Counted from the first letter of the stretch, positions 35,142 to 47,146 are shown. The stretch is DNA of 64,000 bases from Ceriagrion tenellum (GCA_963169105.1 OY720637.1:29693925-29757924); one strand, 5' to 3'. Numbers and translations are program-made. The notes: a model not told the origin generated them from the letters alone.

Positions 35142-35835
35142 GCCGTGTCCCAATTCGTTAGGCATTAAGGAGGATGCGGTTAGCTACCTAAATATTTAGA
35201 TGCCTTTCGCTTAGGGAGCTTGATTTGGGACATCCTTCGCTAGTGTTGCCGTCTACCGAGCTGGAAAGGAATGAAAAACATATGAGTAATTAATAAAGGA
35301 CTGAATGAAACAAATGAAACCTGAAATTGAGACATTTTGGCGCATGTGGCTACCTTCGTTTGCGTTGTGAGATTTGGAAAGTGAAATAACATTTTTTCAT
35401 CCATTTCGTTATTTGGAGATTCGTTAGTTTTTTGTTTTCGAGGTATTTAAGTTTTTGTCGGTGTTCTGGAATGTAAATTCGTTTTTTTTTAAGTGTACTG
35501 AGTAGACTTTTATCTTTTGTAGTCGGGTGTTGGGTTGCGAAATATTAGAGAATTCTTTCAATTACAAACAAAATACTTGCGTTCCATGTTTGCCACTTTT
35601 CAACTACTTCCCTGTGTACGAGTTTCCTTGTACGACGCATGCAGCGCTTTGCATGATGGGAAATTCAATGTGGAGGTGGATTTACGATAAACTCCATCTA
35701 CCCTAAATTTCACCCCCGAGAAAGGCACCTAAATCCGCTCCCCCATGATGCCTAACGAATTGGGACACACTTCAAGATGGCGTCCTCCCTAAATCTGCCG
35801 ATTTAGCTGCCTAAATGGCGAATTGGGACACATCT
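35142..35835. mobile_element. TIR element K, about 690 bp, TTAA-flanked
   Basis: Left end GCCGTGTCCCAATTCG and right end CGAATTGGGACACATCT lie inside TTAA at 35138-35141 and 35836-35839. The right side holds a second inner copy of the inverted motif (ATGCCTAACGAATTGGGACA near 35748), which pairs with a longer stretch of the left end (TGTCCCAATTCGTTAGGCAT). Non-coding. Confidence 0.75.
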
Positions 35836-35839
35836 TTAA

Positions 35840-38800
35840 ATTCACACTTGCCTTGGGACGAATGCTCTTTAGGAAAATCAAACAAGTGCCGAGTTACCGT
35901 TGGCCCTGGAACGGACGGAAGTACTTCGCTCCTTCCATTGACATCTTAATGGGAAAGGAAATTGTCGCTTGCTTGGCAAGGGAAATGGGAAGGATATGTC
36001 TGGCGGGGTTTGTGCACCCGGTTTTGAATTCATTTGAACATTGAGTAGCGGTGCGAGCGGGTATTAGGCCCGCATTCTGCAATTCCCTGAAAGCGGGAAG
36101 AGTTGGTGCTTGGGAGATTTAGATGATAGGTATAGTTGACCCACTGAAAAGCCTTACATCCTCTTGGTATCAGGGCATATAGTATCTATTATTTTCCCTA
36201 TAAAGTACATTGCTGTGATTGGTCCCTCCGGCGTCTCAAATAGTGACCGCCCGGCATTAGTCTCATTGTGATTCTGCCATAACCTGCGGTGCTTGTTGGT
36301 CTTTTTAACAGAAACATTTTCCGTGTGGGTGAGACATGAGAATTCAAATACCGCGGTGTATTTTAATTTGGAAAAGGATTTTTAATTGCCCCGGTAAAAC
36401 AACTCAGACCTGTATGAAAGACTGATTCACTGTGAATTGTGTCGCATTCATGTCGTGGGCTGAGTTTATCTCTTTTTTTTTAAGATATAATTTTCGTAAT
36501 TAAATATGGGAGCTACATTATTTTGAATGCAAAGCACCGAAAGCGATCATCTCCCATATTGTAGTTCGTTTGAGTCTGATTAGTCGTGTTTATGTGTTGG
36601 TTACTACTTGGGGATTTGCTATCAATGTGTTTCATATTTTCCCAGCTTGAATGGCTGCGGTTGAACAGTGACCATCAGGGCGAATTTATTATCATAGTGA
36701 AATTGATAGTTATTTTGGTATTCGGGAATTTTCTGCATTACTCTCCAATTACATAATTATGGGAAGCTGACATCTCTCATTATCTCACCTCTGACCGCTG
36801 TTTCTTATTGGCGTCTAAATTGATTCCTTCAGGACTTTACTTTTTCATTTGTGAAATTCAACTTCCACACAGTTGAGCATCAAACTATGGAACGTAACTT
36901 TTATCAGCTTAAATTTGATATCAAGATGCAACGAATGTCTATGACTTGCTTTGCCAATTTTCATATTTTAGTCTCTTCCATTCCGTCGATAGTGAACGAC
37001 TTTTAAACGAACCCTGTTGCTCGCCCCCCACGATATGAAGTTCGGCGATGAAGCCCCGCGTTTGGTTGTGATTGGCAGATTCCGTGAGTAATTCCCGCTG
37101 GGAGCCTTTGGCGCGAATGAACCGGAAATTAATCGTCAAACTTGGACCGAAGTATCGTCGAAGTTAATGCGGAGAACCCGGGGAGCGACCTTGGTCTTCG
37201 TCGTTAACGCTTTGAGCCGTCTCCAGCGTCAATTTTTCGAGCCGCGCTAAACTTTTACGGCGCGCCGAGTTTAAGGCCTCGAGGAAGAGGAATAAAAAAA
37301 TGCGACCTGCTTCCGTGGCATTTTGATTCCTTTTAAACGGAGGCATTTAAAGCTTGGCTCTTGGCATTTGTTTTTCGACACCATGCCTCTCCTGGTGGAA
37401 GAGTTTATTTATGTATATTTTTTCGTTTATCGTTTCGTTTATATTGTAGCCCGCACTTAAGCCTCGTACCATCCACTTGGCTGCCACTTCGGGTCTAAAA
37501 AGAAAACGGAAGTAGAGAACGAAGAAAGAAACAGGTTGTGAATATTTGGAGGCTGGAATTAGCGACATTTTGCATGCGGTGGAGGTGGAACATCTTTTTT
37601 TATCTGAGAAGTTCATCATGTTTCTAGTTTATTCCGTCTCTCTGCTCTCTGTCGCATGCTTTGATTTTTTATAAACATTTTTACTGTCCCTTGTTTAATT
37701 TTTGGCTTGCGGGCTTTAGGAAGTTTTCCTGCCCGTGTTATAATTTCGGTATTTGCATGTTATCTTACCGAGGCTTTTCATCGCACTTAGTGTATACAAA
37801 TTCATTATTTTCGTTCTAATGTTCGAAAATAATTACGCTTTTCTGGAAGAGATAGGAAGCAGGAACGTGATCAAACATGTCGAACGTGACTACGTTTGGG
37901 GGCATATTGTTGGTTGTTTTCCAGATTTCATTTTAAATTTTTACTTTCTGCGGTAACTTCACAAAACTCGAACTAAATCCGAGAGAAACCTCACTGAGCC
38001 TGAATTTTTAAAAAAATTCTGTTTTATATTGGAAGGAATGGTAGATAGCGAATATCATAGCGCAAAGAACAATTGTGATTTCAGATTTTGAAAATAACTA
38101 TGCATATTTTGAAGCTAAGCTCTCTTAGTTTTAATTAGTAGTATTGTACATGCGATGGGGTGGGGAAAGAAGCATGAGAAAATGATGTGACGCAATGTCA
38201 TTCTAAAAAAAAAGATAAAGAATTATGCTTGGCAGATGCATTTTCTTCTCTCATCGTTCTGCAAGCGGCCCATTTAAGTTCCTAATCAAAATTTGCATTG
38301 GTTTTCGTGCTCCAAATCTCTGTAATAAGAACGTAATGGGTTTTACTTCTCCGTTCTGATGGATTTGGATGTCCTGGCGGCTGTCATTTCTCATTACCTC
38401 CTTCAAAATTGTGTCGTCTCGGGAATAAGTATTCCGTCTTCACGCCCGCTATTCATCTTTCCGGCCCAAGTTGGACAGCAATTAATTACATCGTCCCTTT
38501 TAAAGAGAAGGCCTTGAAAGTAATTAGGCTCTAATTGCCCACGGATGTTCCCCGCAAAGATTTGCGTCGTCAAACAACGCGTTCACCTTTCAATATGACG
38601 TTGAGTAATCGTCCAAGTTCATTTAGTCAGTTAGTAACGTCTCTGTTTTTTTCCAAGGATCCCCTCTATTAATTTATATTAAGACTTCGAGGAAGTTATT
38701 CCTGCCGAGAGGGAATTTTCTCGTTGCTATTCATCCTTGCTCGTGAATGTGAGGCTGCTACCTTTCTTGAGGATGCATTACCAGAAATTAGTAAGCAGAG

Positions 38801-39714
38801 TTTTGCGACATGATTGTAGCTCCCTGTGACCGAGTCAGTGACTTGAAAGGAAGGAATCTTCGGTACATTATAACATGGGAGTCTTTTGAAAGCAAAGAAA
38901 TTATGGGAAGAGTATGCATATCTTAAAGATTAAAAGACTGTCTTATATGCAGAATATCGGGTGATCAATAGCCCATAAGATGCGCAATTAAACAAAAGAT
39001 AACAGGTGCTTCGGTAGCAATATTGGGATTGTGAGGATCATGATCTGGGGCTCTTAGAGGGAGACCCAGAATTGAGTAATTGAGGCTAATATTCAGAGGA
39101 ATACTAGAAATAATCATCGGTAGTGAGTAACAAGGAAAATTACATTTCTTAGATGATCTTGGGCATGTAAATTGGATGTTTGGAGAAATTGATGTATACT
39201 AACAGGGTTTTTCTATTGCGTTGATTGTTTCGTATATCCTTATGTAACACTTTCAAGGTTATTGTTGACTTTATAGTTTGTAAGTCGGGGTTTCCAGGTT
39301 AATTTCTTTGACCAATGTATATTTTTAGTTTTACTCTTTTCGAGAGTAATGTGTATTTTTGTTTGTTTAAGAAGGTAATTTTTAAACAGGTAATAATATT
39401 TTAAGGTTACCCTTAGCATCCCAATTCATGTTGTTGCCAGTATTTTTGTACCATTGTTGGATGCAGTAAGTATCTATATCTTAAGACTTTGGTGGAAGGG
39501 AGAACGCTGTCGAAGAGGGAGAGGAAGGACAGACATTTAGGATTATTTTAAGAGGAAGGCAAATGTACTGAAATTTAGAGAAAGATATTTATTGAATCGT
39601 TATATTGAATTTAAGCTGATAAAAGTTTGTAATGTTACCTCTGATTGTCAACAAGATAAGACTTAATGCAAAAAATGTTTGTGTAAAAATCAGTCATCTG
39701 CGTTGATCATGAGG
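35840..39714. other. Unassigned sequence, about 3.9 kb
   Basis: No domain, TIR or SINE recognised. Frames are short. May be intergenic. Confidence 0.4.
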
Positions 39715-40232
39715 GACTCATACAAAACATATGCGGCACAGCATTACAGAAACTAGGATTTATCTAGCGTATAATCGGTAGGTACTCGAATGAAAAATTA
39801 ATAGAGAGGTGCTGCTTGGCTCTGGGTAGGCCACACCTCGAATGGACATGCAGTGTTTCTCATCTTTTATAGGAATTAGGTTGGAAGCCGCTAGAAACTC
39901 GGAGACTACGCGCTAGGCTTAGTTTGCTTAATAAACTCAAAACAGGTGAACAAGTTTCAAAGCGACGTAGAGAATATAATTTTGACTCCAAAAAACATTT
40001 AGAGGTCCGACAGATGCGATAAAATAAGAGAGATACATTGACGAACAGGTATGTACAAAAATTCGGTCTTTCCACGCACCTAAAGTGATCGTAATAAAAA
40101 CAGATCCAAATAAAGAGAACTGGTATCCCATGATCCACTTCACCTTATCACCTCATAAAGCCTCGACGCGTTTACACGGCTGGTGTCATAACGCCCATGC
40201 GGCGGCTCACAAGGTATGTAGATGTAGATAAC
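39715..40232 (+). mobile_element. LINE-B 3' end, decayed, with internal deletion
   Basis: Contains ICGTALQKLGFI, a SNEKLIERCCLALGRPHLEW block, a deletion of about 110 bp, then RLSLLNKLKTGEQVSKRRRE-type sequence and the GTAGATGTAGAT tail. Confidence 0.8.
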
Positions 40233-40239
40233 TGAAGAG

Positions 40240-41215
40240 GAGATTTTGTGACTATATTTTTAAACTAAAATTCCTCAGTATGAGACATTTGAAGAGAGAT
40301 CGTGTAACGAAGTGGTGAAAACATTTAAATGTTTGCAGGACAATACATCCATAAAAAAATATACAGTACTGGTATGATTAAATCAAAGTAAGGATTAATA
40401 GCAACCATGTCAAGTGAGACGGTAAAGATTGGAACGTTTGAGGTTTAGAATGAAACAGTTCGCGCCGTCCACAGGTAACTAATTTTTTTTATGAGCAGCG
40501 AAAACCACGCTCCGCCTCTGCGCATTAACGTTACCATGAGGCGCAGTCCTTCCTCAACTGTGAACGCTGAAACATTGAAACGTCCAGTGAAGCTAATTAA
40601 AAGTTGGTTCGAGGAAGTGTTCTCAAATATGAGATAAGGAAAGATGGCGGGCTACAGTCCGCCTATCATTTGATTATAGGGTCGATATTGACGGTTGTTA
40701 ATCTATTTCCGAGTCATTGGCAGTGCTCAGTGCCTATTTCGGAAAAATATAATCCCCCTCTTGTCTCTGGCTTCGGAAATGTTATCGGACTTTCTCGTTT
40801 GATCGCCTGGGTGTCCCCATTCGTACGTGTCACGCCCAGTCCATTCAAACGGTCTTCGAGTTTCCAGGGGCGTTTTTAAAGGTCGCCATGACAACACCAA
40901 CGCTACCACTCCGCCATTGCAACCTCGCGAGATTAGGGGTGGGGTATGGCATCTTGGAGACGGGGAGGCGCGGTGGGGAGCACAGGCTTTAACGGCTGTC
41001 TCGTTGCTTTGTTTTCTTTGCAATCGGCGAGCTGTGTTTTAGTGTTGGGCGATAGGGACGGCAGAATAGACGGAGCACCCATATATCCCCTCTTTAGTCG
41101 GTCCATTTGTTGGGGTAATTCCCTTTACGTCCTCCGAACTGAATATTTCTTCCGGTTCTGTCACTTCCAACTTTTCTTTTTCCAGCTTTCCACCGCCTTC
41201 TCTCTGCTCCTTCTC
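40240..41215. other. Unassigned sequence
   Basis: Balanced base composition with overlapping short frames around 40.7-41.0 kb. Nothing recognised. Confidence 0.4.
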
Positions 41216-41221
41216 TCACCC

Positions 41222-41580
41222 TATCTCTCACCTTCTTGACATCCCTCCCTGTCTAATGCTAGTTCCCTTACCTCCTGGTATCTCTTCCTGTGTACTTTCC
41301 TCGGTATGTGGACCATGGACTTATTCCTGAGTCTTCTTCTGAGGACGTTTTCCTCTTTTTTGCCTTCATTTATGTTCCTCACAAACCCATTGTGTCTCAG
41401 GGTGTGTCCAATCCATCTGGTTCTTCTTCTCTGCATGGTGTTCCATATGGTCCTTTCCTCTTCAACTCTTCCGTACACTTCATCATTTCTTATTTTTTCC
41501 GTCGATTTTTATCTTCAGCATTTTATCTTCAGCACCAGGTTTCAAAGGCTTCTAGACAATTCTGGTCAGAAATACTTATT
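41222..41580 (-). mobile_element. LINE-D 3' fragment, second copy
   Basis: Minus strand encodes EVYGRVEEERTIWNTMQRRR, TRWIGHTLRHNGFVRNI-EGK, and a basic LRRRLRNKSMVHIP block. RWIGH-x-LRH-x-G is the usual LINE C-terminal motif. Same family as 26.4 kb. Confidence 0.8.
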
Positions 41581-41599
41581 ATTCGATTGAAATGAAGGT

Positions 41600-42337
41600 A
41601 TACTGATATTTTTTTAATCAAAGATTACAGTAACCTTTCTGTTTTATTCTAAGTAATGTAACGTTGTAAATATAGACTCAAGGTCAACTCTGGGTCATAA
41701 ACAATATCGACATGGGGGGCCGTCGCTAGGGACGCCAATTGGATGTAAAGAATTAACAATAGGGAAGAGGGGAGTAAGAAGGGACCGGCCGTTGGGAGCG
41801 GACGCACGCGGCGTGTGCGAGAGGCGTGATAGTTTTTATATCCCATATCGAGGAGTGAAAAAGGATCTGCCGTGAGGAGCGGACTGCGGCCGCGGAAGCA
41901 GAGGATCTTATGGTTTGTGGCCCGCTGTGAGCAAGGAAAGGTTCGAGTGAACTAGAGGAAGGACGAGAGGCTAGAGATTCGGAGTGCCGCGAGCCTGCGA
42001 GAAAGGAGGGTGACCTTGGCGCGGTGTTGGATAAGTGGAAGAAATGTTGGTTAATGGGATTGCATGAAGCTTGGTGCACGCTGGACCATTTATTTGAGTT
42101 GAGCTTGGGTTACATATGTATACATGTGTGTATAGTTGTATGTAAATTGGGCCCAATAACCTTTTGAATTGAATATGTTCTTATGAACTGAAGACTGATA
42201 TTGGTGCGTGCGTATTCTTATGTGTTTTACAATATCTTTATAAACTTAAGACTGAAATTGGTGCTCGCATTTTGATTGTGTGTTACGTAGCATTACTTTG
42301 TGTTACTATTGCTGTGTCTGATCAATTAGCCTTAAGG
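41600..42337. other. Unassigned sequence
   Basis: GC-rich 41.75-42.0 kb, then two diverged direct repeats (ACTGAAGACTGATATTGGTG near 42187; ACTTAAGACTGAAATTGGTG near 42244). Confidence 0.4.
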
Positions 42338-42757
42338 CAGGGACACAATCAACGTGTACGTGTGACGCGAGACGTTAACGGGACAACGGGAGACGGGGAC
42401 CGCAAGTCAGCGGACACAATCGACGTTAACGCGGCCCGGAGTAACAATTGACTCAGGCGCAGCTAAGAGATCAGGTGTAAACAAGTGTGAAAGTAAATAA
42501 GTTGTCTTCGCCAAGAGCTATCTTCAACAGTTGGATGTATCTGCCGACAGATGGCTCCCATTCCCGGATTCTCAGGACTATTCTGATTGGTTTTCCGTGT
42601 ACGGGACACGGGAAGAGATGAAAGTTGCCCATCTTTCGCGTACACGTACTCCCCGTACACGTTGATTGTGTCCGTTCGCTATACTTTCCCGTCAGCCATC
42701 TTTTCGCGTATTCCCGTTAACGGCTCACGTTACACGTACACGTTGATTGTGTCCCAG
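42338..42757. mobile_element. TIR element L, 420 bp, hAT-like ends
   Basis: Left end CAGGGACACAATCAACGTGT and right end ACACGTTGATTGTGTCCCAG are nearly perfect inverted repeats extending over about 30 bp. The CAGGG start is hAT-like, but the flanking 8-mers CCTTAAGG and CCTTTACC match only in part. Inner copies of GGACACAATC-ACGT lie at about 42414 (direct) and 42657 (inverted). Each end is therefore doubled. No transposase. Confidence 0.75.
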
Positions 42758-42759
42758 CC

Positions 42760-43439
42760 TTTACCCACTTGTTCCTCTACGTCGCCTTTTCTTCCTTCCC
42801 CCGCCCCCTTTCTCTCCTCAGCCCTATCGCTTTTCCGTCCTTCGTCTCCTTTTCCGCCTCTTCAACCCCTCCTCTCCCACGTTCATTCACAAAACCGAGA
42901 GCCGGCGCTAGCGTCGCTTGCAAACACTTCCTCCCTCGTGCACCTTTGTGCCGTCGCCGTGGTGCACCATGAGATTGCAATGGGCTCCCCATTTCAAATT
43001 ACCCTGCGCACCGTGCCTCGCAGGAATCGAGGGTATTCGCTTCATAATGGGAAAGAGGCCGCGGACTTCCTTCTCCGCCGTGCGTGCGAGTATATTTCAA
43101 CTCTCGGCATCCTGGCGCTAATTGTTCCCGCGCCCTGGTCTGTGGTTTGTTGGAAGGTATCGGATTGGGCACGGGAGCCGTTGGGGGTGGTGGCTGGAGG
43201 TGATATAATGTACGGCGACGCAGAATGTTGTTCGCTATTAGATCTTCAGTTGACTATGATGAATTTAATCAGGATTTTAAGTGGCCTTCCTTTCCTTCCT
43301 TGGCTTCGAAGTTGAAATATAGCGTCCCCGACAACTTTTGCGTCGTGCATTTTCCATTTATACATTTTACCATTTCCGTCACAAGAGAACAGTCACATCG
43401 CTAAGTGACGTTTTTGTAGGAACTGCATACTTTAATAGG
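42760..43439. other. Unassigned sequence
   Basis: A 242-codon plus frame overlaps element L and a pyrimidine-rich stretch (42587-43315). It starts inside the transposon and shows no domain, so I do not call it coding. Confidence 0.4.
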
Positions 43440-43560
43440 CCTGCTTGTATCGAAATTATCCGTGTCCGTGGTGGACGATGATGTTTTGTTATCGAAACCG
43501 GTCTGTTATATTTTGTTAATATGGACAATTATAAAGTAATATATTTATAACCGTGTGACG
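43440..43560 (+). repeat. Solo tail module related to the foldback arms
   Basis: Has GACGATGATG, a possible GATG/TATC stem, ATCGAAACCGGTCTG and TTAATATGG, resembling the arms of the foldbacks at 6.4 and 43.7 kb. Probably the 3' end of a worn SINE or LINE. Confidence 0.5.
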
Positions 43561-43708
43561 ATTGCACTGAGGTAATTCGTCTACCATCTAGTTAATTGCT
43601 TATACCCACATACTCTACTAGGGAAATGGTTGCAGGTTTACTTTGTGGAAGTTATCCATTATGGACAAACTATAAATGACTTTGTTAACTCGTCTTGAGG
43701 TTTATTAA

Positions 43709-43750
43709 CACGACCCGGGTTTCGACACTTCGTGTCATCCTCAGGTGAAG
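43709..43750 (-). ncRNA. Hammerhead-like RNA module (best match)
   Basis: Minus strand: CAC, CTGAGGA (exact CTGANGA), T, perfect hairpin GACAC-GAA-GTGTC, GAAA, palindrome CCCGGG, TC, GTG. CAC/GTG would be stem I, ACCC/GGGT a loopless stem III as in dimeric hammerheads, and GTC the cleavage triplet. The extra U after the CTGANGA box departs from the consensus. Activity is not shown. Confidence 0.4.
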
Positions 43751-43762
43751 TATCTTATGTGG

Positions 43763-43814
43763 AGTTGAGGATGACACATGGAAGTTGAGGAAGTGTCGAA
43801 ACCCGGGTCGTGTT
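43763..43814 (+). ncRNA. Hammerhead-like RNA module with enlarged stem II loop
   Basis: Right arm of foldback F: TTGAGGA, T, GACAC...GTGTC with a 16-base loop, GAAA, CCCGGG, TC, GTG. The first C of the box is T. Confidence 0.3.
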
Positions 43815-43849
43815 AATAAACCTCAAAAGGAGTTTACAAAGTCATTTTT

Positions 43850-44935
43850 ATTTGGTTCACCCACATATTCTACATGTCAGTGAATGGTAGTCCTACTTCT
43901 CCTTGAAGTCTAATTTTTTTCTGAAAAGTGAATTAAATTGTCGAAACGTAAACCATAGTAGGAATTCTGTGTAAGTCTAATGCCTAGCTCCGAAACTAAT
44001 GACATTTTGAAAATTTAGGGGAACTAGTTTGTTACTTCTCAGAATGTGGTGTCCTGAATTCTGTGGCTGCCTTTTAATGACCTCTGAAATTAATGATTTT
44101 TGTTTCACTGAATAGAATGATGCTGTAATTTTTTTGATCGGTAAAAGCGACAGTGGTTATTCTTGTGGTCCTTCTTACTATTGGCATAAGAGAATAGTTC
44201 CTCTGGTTCAAATAACCTTTTCGGACATCTACGAACTTTGTTCAATGCAATCCAGTGGTGAATCATCCGCGATTATATCTCAGTAGGTATATGTCTTTGA
44301 ATGGGTAAATGTAGGTATGTGCCAGATAGTTTGTTTTTATATTCAAGAGGAAAATTTGGTGTCTGAATTTGGTGGTGTTAATATTTTGAAATTTACAGGA
44401 ACATACTTACCAAGTTCTGGTTTATGGCTTTCGCCTTTACTCATCTGCTCTGAACATCGACCCCGCACTTTGTTGTCGTTGTTGTTTTGGGCGTCTGCGT
44501 TGCTAAGTGACCCTCAGTTCAGCACGTTGGGTGAAGGAACCCATTTCCCCGTCTTGTTGAAGCAAATTTTACGTAGCCTCTGCAGTCACTACCATGTTCG
44601 CAGGTGCTCCTTTTCGCCGTTTTTGTACGTCGCATATTTTTTTATACACTAGAGGAATTCTATATGTGAGACTTTTCGTTTGTTTATTTCGTCTCTTTTT
44701 AAATGAGAGTTAAGGTCGGCTAGTTTTTCGGGCGTAAAAGGGTGAAGGTTAGAGCCGTATTGGGGGAATGGAGCGGGGATCCACACTCCACAGCCACCGA
44801 GCAACACACGCTCTGACATCAATGGTTTGGCTTTCGTCCATTTTCCCGAAAGCGAGTAATGTATCTTCCTTTTTCCCCACTTATCTACCGACCTCCTCCC
44901 AATAAAATATCTTCTGCTACACCGCGTGTGATGGT
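43850..44935. other. Unassigned sequence
   Basis: No gene or element recognised. Confidence 0.4.
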
Positions 44936-44937
44936 GG

Positions 44938-45064
44938 GCTAGGAAAGGAAACTTCTGAATGAAATCAATCCGGAATAGGCAGTGTAGGTGGCTGGAGGAT
45001 ATAATAAGGGGCGATGAGTTGCTCAAGAGTGAGATAGAGGGAAGGATGCTGGGCAAGCGGTTGA
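44938..45064 (+). mobile_element. LINE-A internal fragment
   Basis: Covers RKLLNEI, RWLEDIIRGDELLKSEIEGR and MLGKR. Truncated at both sides. Confidence 0.8.
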
Positions 45065-45212
45065 CCATGTAGCATTTGGATTTAAATTATTATTTTTAAA
45101 ATATAGTGAGTTTCGGTTCTTCAACATTGTTCTTGAGTTCAATGTTGAAGGTCGATGTCTTAAAGTTCGTTAACGGAGGAGGATTATTTGTAACCACCCA
45201 ACCTACAAAACT

Positions 45213-45740
45213 GTCTTGCATCTACATCTACATAATGCCGTGCAAGCCACCACTAGGATGTGTGGCACGGGTTGATTCCACACCAGGCATGCAGCACTCA
45301 TCCCAGTTCAAATCAGAACCGCGCACGTTCCCCCGGATGCCAGGCGCAGGCCAAAAGCAGTGAGGCCAACGGTCCGCAGTAAGACCACAAACCAGGAGAG
45401 TGGTACGTAGAAGAACATGCTACCATGCAGTACACTACTCAAGATATAACTACTGGTTGGTATAATTAATAAGACAAATAAATACCTCTACAAGGTACTA
45501 AGACATGCAGGAGTATATTATCCTGGAGATTGAAGGCGAAGTTAGTATCTACAATTCATGTTAAGAAACTGAGCACTACCGGAAAAACCTATTTAACCTA
45601 GTCAATATCCTAGAACTGATCTATTACAACTATTATGGTCCCATATTGTGCGTGAATAAATGAGATCTGAAATCTATTGGCTCTGCAGTCTATATCGTTA
45701 ATCTTATTCCTGTGATCGTTCCTACCATAATAGTTTGGCT
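45213..45740 (-). mobile_element. LINE-C fragment, copy 2
   Basis: About 500 bp similar to 16.99-17.50 kb, in the same orientation. Starts CATCTACATCTACAT, which in reverse is a GTAGATG tail, so the element reads leftward. Confidence 0.65.
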
Positions 45741-45799
45741 CTAGAAAAATATTTTCGTATTATTGGTTTGCTCTCGTCGATTTATTCGTTAAAAGTATA

Positions 45800-46095
45800 C
45801 TACCTGTTAGAGGTAGGTTTTGTTGAAATTCAGATGAAATTCGCCAGATTTTCTTCATTTGCTGGGACATTTGACTTCTAGTATTTCCGTCTTCATCTTA
45901 GAATGTGATCTATCCGTCTTCATCTATTCCATAAAACCTATTCCCTTTCTTCCCCGCTTTTCCAACTCTATTTCCTCCATCTCATCCTTCAGTAACCCTT
46001 CGGTCCTCATATCCTTTTCCAGCCACTTACCCTGCCTCCTCTTGATTACATTTAGCAGTTTCCTTTCCTCTCTCACCTTACACTTCCATGTGGGG
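45800..46095 (-). mobile_element. LINE-A 3' end, decayed
   Basis: Minus strand begins near RKLLNVIKRR, contains a damaged IEG-MLEKRGRKGIGFMEMKT-like stretch, and ends AAAACCTACCTCTAACAGGTA at about 45800. Confidence 0.7.
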
Positions 46096-46380
46096 GGAAT
46101 TCAGACTAGATTTTCTTTTTATGGTTTATCATCATTCCGTGTTCCCATCCCTGAGTTTCTAAAGGCCGCTTTACTCAATACATTTTATGATACAAACGAA
46201 TGTATGATTTGTTTCATGAGGAAAATTGTATCATGTAAAGCTGCTAATTGTTAGATTGTCTGAATGACTGAACGGAAATAGAACTTGCTCTGTTTCTATT
46301 CATTGTCTTACACAACCTCCTATGATACATTCACTCGTGCAAAAAACTGTACCGTGTAACGAATCTACTAAATCTCGTAA

Positions 46381-46760
46381 GGGGCTGTCCATTATCCACG
46401 TAGACACCAAGCAGGGAGTGGGGGTACGAGGGTTGTCAACGAAGGTCCACTTTGGGGGATGAGGGTGTTGGAGGGATGCCTACGTAGACAATGATCGTAG
46501 TAAAAGTCAGGTTATCATAGCTACAAGAGTAGTTTTCTTTTACTTCCCTTTCCATAAAATCAGCCTTAAATTACAGATAGTCCATGACAATCAATAAATA
46601 ACCCGTTTCATAGCTTTTTACGCAAAAAAAGAAAAGTCTAAGTGAACAACAGGAGGGTGAAGGGCAAGGGGGCAAGATGAAGTCTACGAGTGTCCACGAT
46701 GGGGGTGGGGGGGGGTCAAAAAATGGCCTCTTTTTGTCTACGTGCATTATGGACAGCCCC
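46381..46760. mobile_element. PIF/Harbinger-like MITE, 380 bp, TAA duplication
   Basis: Ends GGGGCTGTCCATTATCCACG and CGTGCATTATGGACAGCCCC form 26-bp TIRs with two mismatches. TAA flanks both sides (46378-46380 and 46761-46763). A 3-bp TWA duplication with a G-rich start suits PIF/Harbinger. No coding capacity. Confidence 0.85.
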
Positions 46761-47007
46761 TAATCCCGTCGAAGATCGACTAATCAGCTTGTGTTCGTCA
46801 ACAAACCTGACCAACATTTTAAGCTGGCCTCCCACTGACCCCTCGCATCTAGGTCTCCCCGTGCTTCTCTGTCCAGGCACCCAAACAACAAACACTTTCT
46901 CTGGCACCATTGGTTTCGCCCCCGTCCATTTCCCTCGATGAAAGTAACCTATCTTCATTTTCACAGAACACCGGAACTCGCCGCACAGGAACTTCAACGG
47001 AGTCAAC

Positions 47008-47098
47008 CGCTAGTGATTACACAATTGTGCAAAATCGAGGGATCTGGGTTCGATTCCCAGTCCAGGCGAATGATTTTTCCACTGTGAATTTCACACAA
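47008..47098 (+). mobile_element. SINE-2-related fragment
   Basis: Has GGGTTCGATTCCCAG (T-arm and B-box), then GGCGAATGATTTTTCCACTG and GAATTTCACA, paralleling the SINE-2 body at 15.5 kb. The first half of the tRNA-like head is lost. Confidence 0.65.
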
Positions 47099-47146
47099 TT
47101 GTGTTAGTATTACGTTCGACGATTTATGCAATTTTTGACCCCACCT

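Larger units (their letters stand above)
43674..43847. mobile_element. Foldback element F with hammerhead-like arms
   Basis: Arms 43674-43745 and 43786-43847 are inverted copies from AAATGAC to GTCATTT. Each arm contains CGAAACCCGGGTCGTGTTAA, followed by TAAACCTC. A third partial copy of the inner part (GTTGAGGATGACAC) lies in the centre. No protein. Confidence 0.85.

Noticed and set aside
42587..43315. 242-codon plus-strand frame
   Set aside because: Starts inside transposon L, crosses a pyrimidine-rich tract, has no domain and no coding bias.
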